A DNA stretch of 5,843 nucleotides. Origin: Clostridia bacterium (GTDB lineage Bacteria > Bacillota_A > Clostridia > Oscillospirales > CAG-272). The notes under the pieces are model-generated. The model saw nothing but the letters and a program-made list of their open reading frames with translations. It did no database searches and was not told the DNA's origin. The stretch is taken from contig JAFQUG010000240.1 in assembly GCA_017408625.1 (NCBI GenBank), forward strand, positions 1 through 5,843, in the 5' to 3' direction. Each line of letters starts with the position of its first letter. The stretch's first letter is position 1. Made by a program: the position numbers and the translations under genes. Below are positions 1 through 5,016 of the stretch, piece after piece.

Positions 1-111
1 GGGCAAGGCTTATGATAGTTGCCCTTTGTCATCAGTCATACCAAGACGGATAGTGGGTAATTTCATCCCAACGGATTACGAATTGACGAGGATGCGCGAA
101 AAGCCTTGCCC
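1..111. repeat. Inverted arms GGGCAAGGCT / AGCCTTGCCC flanking a 91-bp segment
   Basis: GGGCAAGGCT at 1-10 is the exact reverse complement of AGCCTTGCCC at 102-111. The right arm is the start of the palindromic element at 101-150, so the left arm may be the start of a second copy in opposite orientation running off the left edge. GGGCAA at 1-6 can also pair with TTGCCC at 19-24 (12-nt loop, then TTTGTC), which could instead be a truncated weak terminator of an upstream gene. The window edge prevents a choice. Confidence 0.4.
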
Positions 112-150
112 CGCTGGGGAAGGTGGCGCCGCAGGCGACGGATGAGGTCC
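101..150. repeat. GC-rich palindromic repeat element, copy 1
   Basis: CCTT-g-CCCC (104-112) pairs with GGGGAAGG (116-123) over a 3-nt loop, giving an 8-bp stem with one bulged G. A segment with the pattern GGTGGCGC...GGCGACGGATGAGG follows (122-147). The order of parts (AAAGCC arm, G-rich stem, TGG, GCGAC box) matches the element at 198-250. This type of short palindromic element is, from memory, common between genes of Faecalibacterium-like Clostridia; the family assignment is inference. Confidence 0.55.
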
Positions 151-173
151 CCGTAAAACCGCTCAAAACAATC

Positions 174-200
174 TTGGTTGTCTATCCCATAGGACAACAA
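174..200. repeat. Imperfect hairpin between the two palindromic elements
   Basis: TTG-g-TTGTC-TAT (174-185) pairs with ATA-g-GACAACAA (189-200) around a CCC loop, giving 11 base pairs with two bulged G residues. It touches the left arm of the next element. It has no T-run, so a terminator is unlikely. Its role is unknown. Confidence 0.45.
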
Positions 201-250
201 AGCCCTTTCTCCTCTTGGGGAGATGGAGCGAAGCGACAGCGGGGGCTTTG
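198..250. repeat. GC-rich palindromic repeat element, copy 2
   Basis: Outer arms CAAAGCCC (198-205) and GGGCTTTG (243-250) are perfect reverse complements. Inside, TCTCC (208-212) pairs with GGAGA (219-223), followed by GGAGCGAAGCGACAGC (225-240). The layout parallels copy 1, but this copy has both closing arms. It could fold as a branched hairpin in RNA or act as a REP-like DNA element. Confidence 0.55.
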
Positions 251-274
251 CTCTTTCACATTTTGGATAAGAAA

Positions 275-315
275 AATAGCAGGAATTTGCTCAAAATTGA
301 TAAATTCCTGCTATT
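275..315. repeat. Perfect 14-bp inverted repeat (AATAGCAGGAATTT)
   Basis: AATAGCAGGAATTT at 275-288 is the exact reverse complement of 302-315, with a 13-nt loop. On the minus strand the stem is followed by TTTCTTAT, so it could end transcription in that direction, but no minus-strand gene lies to its right before the operon promoter. On the plus strand no T-run follows. It may be a structured transcript end, an insulating terminator against antisense transcription, or a small palindromic repeat. Confidence 0.6.
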
Positions 316-332
316 CTTCCGCTAATTCATCA

Positions 333-351
333 GCCCCATGGGGCATTTCTT
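333..351 (+). terminator. Possible weak intrinsic terminator
   Basis: A 12-bp palindrome GCCCCATGGGGC (333-344) can form a short GCCC/GGGC stem with a 4-nt loop, and is followed by the T-rich run ATTTCTTTTTT. The stem is short and the T-run is interrupted, so this is tentative. It could insulate the operon promoter from transcription coming from the left. Confidence 0.3.
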
Positions 352-422
352 TTTTATGTGTAAATTGCAAAATACAGGCAGGGGAGGCAGCGGATAATTG
401 TTAACTATTTTTGAAAAAATTC

Positions 423-451
423 TTTACAAATACAATAAATTGTGATATAAT
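423..451 (+). promoter_or_regulatory. Sigma-A-type promoter of the four-gene operon
   Basis: The -35 box TTTACA (423-428) and the -10 box TATAAT (446-451) are separated by exactly 17 bases. TG at 443-444, one base before the -10, makes it an extended -10. The -35 differs from TTGACA at one position. Transcription would start near 457-459, leaving a leader of about 130 nt before the regulator gene. The spacer contains ACAATaaATTGT (432-443), a possible operator. No other promoter is evident before the downstream genes. Confidence 0.75.
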
Positions 452-527
452 TATTAATGTTCATAAATAATCGGCAATTTTGAATAAAATTCCGACAAAA
501 TTCATTCATTTATCACACAGACTCCCT

Positions 528-548
528 ATTGTACCTGTATGATACAAT
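528..548. promoter_or_regulatory. Inverted repeat in the leader, candidate operator
   Basis: ATTGTA (528-533) and TACAAT (543-548) are perfect inverted half-sites with a 9-base spacer, 41 bases before the regulator start. The same half-sites occur in the promoter spacer at 431-443. The stem is AT-rich and too weak for a terminator, so a protein-binding site is more plausible than an RNA structure. The binding protein is unknown; OmpR-type regulators more often use direct repeats. Confidence 0.35.
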
Positions 549-588
549 CGAAAAAATAAAAGACTAAATACAAGGAGGAACTCCAATT

Positions 589-1281
589 ATGATGGATACC
601 AAAATTCTTGTTGTGGATGATGACAACAATATCAGCGAATTACTTAAGGTGTATTTTACCAATGAGGGCTACGAGGTCAAGACTGCATCCGACGGTGTGG
701 AGGGCATCAGCTATTTCAAAATGTATGAGCCCGATATCGTACTGCTGGACATTATGCTGCCCAAGAAGGACGGTTGGCAGGTCTGCCGCGAGATCCGCGA
801 AATGTCCTCCAAGCCCATTATCATGATCACCGCAAAGGGTGAGGTGTTTGACAAGGTCCTGGGTCTTGAGCTGGGCGCGGACGATTTTCTGGTCAAGCCC
901 TTTGATATGAAGGAGCTTTCCGCACGCGTCAAGGCTGTGCTGCGCCGCTATCAGGCACACACCAACCAGGATGACGACGAGGTGGTCAAGTTTGAGAATA
1001 TCGAGATCAGCCGTCAGAAGTACGAGCTCAAGCTCAAGGGCAAGAGCGTGGATATCCCTCCCAAGGAGCTGGAACTGCTGTATTTCCTGGCATCCAACTA
1101 CAATCGCGTGTTTACCCGCGATCAGCTTTTGGATAAGGTATGGGGCTTTGACTACCTGGGCGACTCCAGAACGGTTGACGTGCACGTCAAGAGACTGCGC
1201 GAAAAGCTGGAGGGCGCATCGGATAAGTGGATCCTCAAGACCGTTTGGGGCGTTGGCTACAAATTCGAGCTGCTGGGCTGA
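589..1281 (+). CDS. OmpR/PhoB-family two-component response regulator
   Basis: This 230-residue cytoplasmic DNA-binding regulator should be phosphorylated by the kinase encoded next to it. The receiver domain (about 4-120) shows the acidic pocket D10-D12, phospho-acceptor D54 in VLLDIMLPKKDG, the switch residue T81 and K103 in KPF. The winged-helix effector domain (about 131-229) carries PPKELELL and the recognition-helix segment SRTVDVHVKRLREKL (193-207), and ends with the usual VWGVGYKF. Length and all key residues are normal for the family. AAGGAGG at 572-578 lies 10 bases before ATG 589; a second ATG at 592 is possible but more distant. It heads the operon behind the promoter at 423-451 and probably regulates it, as is common for such systems. 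The exact orthologue (WalR-, PhoP- or CssR-like) cannot be assigned by eye. Confidence 0.95.
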   Translation: MMDTKILVVDDDNNISELLKVYFTNEGYEVKTASDGVEGISYFKMYEPDIVLLDIMLPKKDGWQVCREIREMSSKPIIMITAKGEVFDKVLGLELGADDFLVKPFDMKELSARVKAVLRRYQAHTNQDDDEVVKFENIEISRQKYELKLKGKSVDIPPKELELLYFLASNYNRVFTRDQLLDKVWGFDYLGDSRTVDVHVKRLREKLEGASDKWILKTVWGVGYKFELLG

Positions 1282-1289
1282 TCAAAAAC

Positions 1290-2753
1290 GTGTTTAAGAG
1301 TCTGTTTTTTAAGTATATCACAGCGTTTGTGCTGATTATTGTGGTCAGCTTTATGCTGCTGATCATGATCATCGGCAATATCATCACAGGGTATTCCGAG
1401 CAGGTAAAGACTGAGGTACTGACCAACACGGCTGCTGCTGCATATACTTATTTGGACGAGAATTATAAAAAAGACCTGCCGTTTTCGCAGTATATAGCGC
1501 AAAACGAGCAAAGTCTTTCGGTGTTCCTGCAGGCATTGACCGTCAATGCCGACGGCGTGACCATTTTGTTGGCAGACGATTCAGGCATGCTTCTGACCTG
1601 TCAAGGAGTCGATCGCGAGGCTCTGGAGATCGGCCAACAGATTCCCTTAGAAGAATTGGATCGCGTTTTGCTTGGAGAATACGTGCAAACAAGCGATACC
1701 TTTGCAGAGCTGTTTGATCAGCCCCACACTGTGCATGCGCATCCGCTCATGGAGAAAGACGACGTATACGGTGTGCTGTTGATATGTGCCGATTCCTCTG
1801 ACTGGCACGATCTGCGTGATTCCACGGTGCAGGTTATCATGGCGGCAAGCCTTTGGGTCATGCTGGCTGCGCTGATCGCGTTCTATTTCATTACCGAGCG
1901 CATCATCACGCCGCTTAAGGGCATGAGCCGTGCAGCAAAAAGCTTTGCTGCGGGAAAATTTGACGTACGCGTTCCCGTTCATGGAAACGACGAGGTAGCA
2001 GAGCTTGCGCGTGCTATGAACAATATGGCGCAATCCTTAGAGGCGCTGGATAATATGCGCACCTCGTTTATGGCCAACGTATCACACGATCTGCGCACGC
2101 CCATGACTACCATTTCCGGATTTATTGACGGGATTCTGGACGGCGTGATCCCGGCTGATCAGCAGACTTATTACCTTTCTATCGTATCCGAGGAGGTCAA
2201 GAGGCTGTCAAGGCTTGTCTCGCAGCTGCTGGATCTGTCGCGCATTCAAGCGGGTGACCGTAAATTCGTGTCTGAGCCCTTTGATATCTGCGAGGTCTGC
2301 AGACTGATCCTGATTTCGTTTGAGCAAAAAATCGACCAAAAAAAGCTGGACGTGGAATTTGACTGTGAAAGCGAGAACATGTTCGTGCTTGCGGATCGCG
2401 ATGCCATGTATCAGATCGTGTATAATCTGGTGGATAATGCGGTAAAATTCTCAAAAGAGGGTGGCAAGCTGCGTATTTGTCTGGACCTTGTCAAAAAGGG
2501 TCAAAAGGTCAGAGTGCGTGTTTATAATCAGGGACAGGGGATCCCCGGCGAGGATCTGCCGTACGTATTTGAACGCTTTTATAAGAGCGACAAGAGTCGC
2601 GGATTGGATAAAAAGGGTGTGGGTCTTGGACTGTATATTGTCAAGACCATCGTAGAAGCCCATCATGAGAATATTTCGGTTGACAGTGTAGCGGGTGAGT
2701 GGTGTGAATTTTCGTTCACACTGCCAAAGACCGATGCTCCCGAAAAAGGATGA
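1290..2753 (+). CDS. Membrane sensor histidine kinase, HAMP/HisKA/HATPase
   Basis: Partner kinase of the preceding regulator, 487 residues from GTG 1290. Order: TM1 (about 10-32), extracytoplasmic sensor (about 33-180) with a PAS/Cache-like pattern (VTILLADDSG, later YGVLLICAD), TM2 (182-201), HAMP (202-254), HisKA with phospho-acceptor His266 in SHDLRTP, then an HATPase domain with N-box N379 and N383, F-box FERFY (426-430) and G2-box GVGLGL (442-447). The G1 box reads NQGQG where DxGxG is usual. Start choice: GTG 1290 is 8 bases after the regulator stop, directly before the FKSLFFKY membrane-entry sequence, but lacks a clear Shine-Dalgarno. An in-frame GTG at 1227 would add 21 residues overlapping the regulator gene. 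Translational coupling is likely. The signal sensed is unknown. The fold of the sensor domain is inferred from pattern only. Confidence 0.93.
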   Translation: MFKSLFFKYITAFVLIIVVSFMLLIMIIGNIITGYSEQVKTEVLTNTAAAAYTYLDENYKKDLPFSQYIAQNEQSLSVFLQALTVNADGVTILLADDSGMLLTCQGVDREALEIGQQIPLEELDRVLLGEYVQTSDTFAELFDQPHTVHAHPLMEKDDVYGVLLICADSSDWHDLRDSTVQVIMAASLWVMLAALIAFYFITERIITPLKGMSRAAKSFAAGKFDVRVPVHGNDEVAELARAMNNMAQSLEALDNMRTSFMANVSHDLRTPMTTISGFIDGILDGVIPADQQTYYLSIVSEEVKRLSRLVSQLLDLSRIQAGDRKFVSEPFDICEVCRLILISFEQKIDQKKLDVEFDCESENMFVLADRDAMYQIVYNLVDNAVKFSKEGGKLRICLDLVKKGQKVRVRVYNQGQGIPGEDLPYVFERFYKSDKSRGLDKKGVGLGLYIVKTIVEAHHENISVDSVAGEWCEFSFTLPKTDAPEKG

Positions 2754-2762
2754 GAGGGGGAG
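2754..2762 (+). promoter_or_regulatory. Ribosome-binding site that fixes a TTG start
   Basis: GAGGGGGAG lies directly after the kinase stop and 6 bases before TTG 2769. An in-frame TGA at 2751-2753 bars any start further upstream, and the first in-frame ATG is 22 codons downstream without such a site. The TTG is therefore the most likely start of the protease gene. Confidence 0.7.
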
Positions 2763-2768
2763 AAATAC

Positions 2769-4280
2769 TTGGAAGAGAAACGTGAGTTGCTGCCCGGGCA
2801 GCAATCTGATGATACGGCTGCGCCTGCACAGCCCATGACAGAAGAGCAGGCACAAGCACAGGTGATGTCGCAAGATTCAGCGCCCGCCGAGCCGGTAGAT
2901 TCTGCAGAGCCTGCAGAGCCCGCCGAGTCGGTAGAGCCCGCAGAACAGGAGACTGAACAAGAAAGCGCAGATCCCGAGGTGGTACGAGCCAACGAGATCT
3001 TTGAGCAAGACAAGGTCAAGCAGCAGTCTTTGGCAAGAGAAGCAAAGGAATATCAATACCGATGGAATTATGAGGAACAGCGCGCACATGATCGCAAGCG
3101 CAGGCAGCGCGGATACCATCGCGGTGTTTGGGCGTATGCGTTTATCATGACAGCTGTGTTCGCCCTGTGCTTTGGCATTCTGGTAGGCGTGCTGATCCAC
3201 GATGCCATTACGTACAAACCTGAAAACGAAATGATCGAGGGCGGTCTTTCGGGGGATGTCAATATTGTAGGCGGTGGAGATGAGCAGACCATTGAGGTTT
3301 CTGCACTTGAATCGGTACGAAATTATACCGTGGTGATTACCGCCAAGACTGCCGAGGGCGTTGGTACAGGGACCGGTATTGTGCTGACAGAGGATGGATA
3401 TATTGCGACCAATTATCACGTCATTGAGGATGCGCAGACCGTGACCGTCAAGTTTTACAGTGGACAGGCGGCCGTTGCAGAGATCGTTGGATTTTCCGAA
3501 ATCGATGATATCGCAGTGATCAAGGTCAAAGCGACAGGCCTGTATTGTGCAAGTATTGGCAAGTCTGCAGACGTTTTGGACGGACAGAACGTATATGCTG
3601 TGGGTACGCCCGCAGGCGAGGAGTATGCCTGGAGCGTGACCAAGGGAGTGGTTTCCTTTGCACAAAGAGAGGTCAAGATCTACGATGACGAGGGCATTTT
3701 GACAAAGAAAATGAAGCTGATCCAGACCGACACACCCGTCAACCCGGGTAACTCCGGCGGACCCTTGGTCAATTCCAACGGCGAGGTGCTCGGTATTATC
3801 ACCATGAAGCTTTCGGGACAGTATGAAAATATGGGCTTTGCCATTCCGATCGACGGTGCTATGGTCTTGATCGACAATATCATCAAAACGGGTGAGCCGG
3901 GAGAGTCGCCCATCACCACCAAGCGTCCCTTGATCGGCATTGTTGGCGTAGGTGTTGAGGCAGGCAAGTATTATATCAATATTCCCGGTGAGAACCGTAT
4001 TCAGGAGGTCTCTCCCGAGGATGCCGCATTGAACCCCGAAGAGGTATTTTACGCGCCGTATACGGGTGTTTGGGTGCAGAGCACCACGCTTGGGCTGGAC
4101 GCAGCCAATAAGCTCAAGCCGGGGGATATTATCGTGTTGGCGGACGGGCAGGAGCTTGCCACCATTTACGATTTGATGGACGTGATCAACAACCACGTAG
4201 GCGGAGAGACGGTCGAGCTGACCTATTACCGTAACGGTGTGGCAAATATTGTCAGCGTAACGCTGGGTTACGCCGAATAA
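2769..4280 (+). CDS. Membrane-anchored HtrA/DegP-type S1C serine protease with PDZ domain
   Basis: A 503-residue envelope protease likely to degrade or refold misfolded exported proteins. It has an acidic, Pro/Ala/Glu-rich cytoplasmic tail (about 1-70), a charged probably helical stretch (71-114) ending in a basic cluster (RKRRQR, 109-114), one membrane helix (about 120-143), and a trypsin-like domain (about 178-375). The catalytic triad is H217 (TNYHV), D247 (DDIAVIKV) and S329 (GNSGGP), with the usual MGFAIP motif at 355-360. A single PDZ domain follows (about 386-500; LKPGDIIVLADG at 449-460). The basic-in charge places the protease outside the membrane. The PDZ region carries about 30 extra-looking residues (398-429) after its first strand. 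Translation starts at TTG 2769, 15 bases after the kinase stop. HtrA genes beside two-component systems are known (CssRS, CiaRH), which supports a role in envelope quality control. Confidence 0.93.
   Translation: MEEKRELLPGQQSDDTAAPAQPMTEEQAQAQVMSQDSAPAEPVDSAEPAEPAESVEPAEQETEQESADPEVVRANEIFEQDKVKQQSLAREAKEYQYRWNYEEQRAHDRKRRQRGYHRGVWAYAFIMTAVFALCFGILVGVLIHDAITYKPENEMIEGGLSGDVNIVGGGDEQTIEVSALESVRNYTVVITAKTAEGVGTGTGIVLTEDGYIATNYHVIEDAQTVTVKFYSGQAAVAEIVGFSEIDDIAVIKVKATGLYCASIGKSADVLDGQNVYAVGTPAGEEYAWSVTKGVVSFAQREVKIYDDEGILTKKMKLIQTDTPVNPGNSGGPLVNSNGEVLGIITMKLSGQYENMGFAIPIDGAMVLIDNIIKTGEPGESPITTKRPLIGIVGVGVEAGKYYINIPGENRIQEVSPEDAALNPEEVFYAPYTGVWVQSTTLGLDAANKLKPGDIIVLADGQELATIYDLMDVINNHVGGETVELTYYRNGVANIVSVTLGYAE
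2882..2953 (+). repeat. 36-bp imperfect tandem repeat inside the protease gene
   Basis: The 18-base segment at 2882-2899 recurs at 2918-2935 with one mismatch, a 36-base (12-residue) period. The second halves of the two units diverge. A shorter GCAGAGCC-type repeat lies within. It encodes the PAEPVDSAEP / PAESVEPAE part of the acidic cytoplasmic tail. Such in-frame repeats can expand or contract without frameshift, so tail length may vary between strains. Confidence 0.7.
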
Positions 4281-4290
4281 GGAGGATACG

Positions 4291-4965
4291 ATGGCTTGGG
4301 ATATGTGGCTTTTTGAGCATATCGGTGCATGGGATTATCTTGTACGCGTTGTCGTAGCCTGCCTGTGCGGCGGCTTGATCGGTCTTGAGAGAACCAAACG
4401 CCTCAAGGAGGCGGGAATCCGTACTCATATCATTGTCGCACTCGGTGCAACGCTGATCATGGTGGTGTCCAAATACGGCTTTTCCGACGTGATCGGCGCG
4501 GATGCATCGCGCATTGCCTCCAACGTCATCACCGGCATCAGCTTTTTGGGTGCAGGTGTGATCTTCGTGCGCGGCGGCTCGGTCAAGGGTCTGACCACGG
4601 CTGCGGGCATCTGGGCAACCGCCGCCATCGGCCTTGCGCTTGGCGCAGGCATGTACACAGTGGGCGTGCTTTGCACGGCGCTCATGATCCTTCTGCAGAT
4701 CTCGCTGCATAAGTTCTTGCCGGGTGACATGCAGTCCTCCAAGGAGCTTTTGCTGGTGATCTCAAAGGATTATCACACCGTGATGCCCAAAATTCGCGCA
4801 AGATTGGAAGAGATGAAGATTCTGATCTCAGGCGTGGAGATGGAAAAAATGGACAACGGGGACGTGCGCGTCAGCATGGAGGTGCGTCTTCATAAGGATA
4901 ACCTCAGCGACGGGCTGCTTGACCTCGCGGACGAATTCCCCGAGATCAAGTCGATCGTGATGTGA
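4291..4965 (+). CDS. MgtC/SapB-family membrane protein
   Basis: A 224-residue inner-membrane protein. The N-terminal MgtC domain has about four to five hydrophobic helices (about 16-32, 46-60, 77-93, 103-118, 122-139) and the family motifs GGLIGLER (27-34), AGIRTHIIVALGA (41-53), DASRIASNVITGISFLGAG (71-89) and VKGLTTAAGIWATAAIGLA (98-116). The soluble C-terminal part (about 146-224) fits the ACT-like domain found in longer MgtC proteins. GGAGG at 4281-4285 lies 5 bases before ATG 4291 and only 10 bases separate it from the protease stop, so it is co-transcribed. In enteric bacteria MgtC is linked to survival at low Mg2+ and acid pH and to inhibition of F-type ATP synthase; those functions are not established for clostridial homologues. 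It is unlikely to be an Mg2+ transporter itself. Confidence 0.92.
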   Translation: MAWDMWLFEHIGAWDYLVRVVVACLCGGLIGLERTKRLKEAGIRTHIIVALGATLIMVVSKYGFSDVIGADASRIASNVITGISFLGAGVIFVRGGSVKGLTTAAGIWATAAIGLALGAGMYTVGVLCTALMILLQISLHKFLPGDMQSSKELLLVISKDYHTVMPKIRARLEEMKILISGVEMEKMDNGDVRVSMEVRLHKDNLSDGLLDLADEFPEIKSIVM

Positions 4966-4978
4966 ATTGAAAAGAGAA

Positions 4979-5009
4979 GGGGAAGCCGCTGGGCTTCCCC
5001 GATTTTTTT
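4979..5009 (+). terminator. Strong intrinsic terminator of the operon, probably bidirectional
   Basis: GGGGAAGCC (4979-4987), loop GCTG, and GGCTTCCCC (4992-5000) form a perfect 9-bp stem followed by GA and seven T residues (5003-5009). It lies 13 bases after the MgtC-family stop. On the minus strand the same stem is followed by TTCTCTTTT, so it can also serve the convergent gene whose stop is at 5017-5019. Confidence 0.93.
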
Positions 5010-5016
5010 ATGTCAA

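Larger units (their letters stand above)
1..588. other. Gene-free upstream region of the operon
   Basis: No reading frame here has a credible ribosome-binding site or a recognisable protein. Positions 1-345 are mostly inverted repeats, listed separately. Positions 346-588 are strongly AT-rich and hold the operon promoter and leader. One frame is open from position 2 to a stop at 143-145 and could be the 3' end of an upstream gene, but its last residues are translation of the GC-rich repeat, so it is not called as a gene. The region is best read as an intergenic space colonised by short palindromic repeats. Confidence 0.7.

Noticed and set aside
2..145. Frame open from the left edge to a stop at 143-145, possible end of an upstream gene
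   Set aside because: About 47 residues with no recognisable protein signal; its end is translation of the GC-rich repeat, and it crosses inverted arms. It remains possible but unsupported.
123..404. Plus-strand open frame of 93 codons in the upstream region
   Set aside because: It runs across the palindromic repeats, has no ribosome-binding site, and its composition is cysteine- and serine-rich without any recognisable domain.
538..543. TATGAT as a second -10 box closer to the regulator gene
   Set aside because: No acceptable -35 box lies 16-18 bases upstream, and the hexamer falls within the inverted repeat.
640..1185. Minus-strand open frame of 181 codons opposite the response regulator
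   Set aside because: It is an antisense shadow of a fully conserved regulator gene.
2882..2953. CRISPR-like tandem repeat
   Set aside because: There are only two imperfect 36-base units with no spacers, in frame within a coding region.
2877..4196. Long minus-strand open frame (439 codons) opposite the protease gene
   Set aside because: It mirrors the protease codons, lacks a domain or ribosome-binding site, and the sense strand has an intact catalytic triad.
4291..4965. Mg2+ transporter assignment for the MgtC-family protein
   Set aside because: MgtC proteins are associated with Mg2+ limitation but are not established transporters; the sequence shows only the family.
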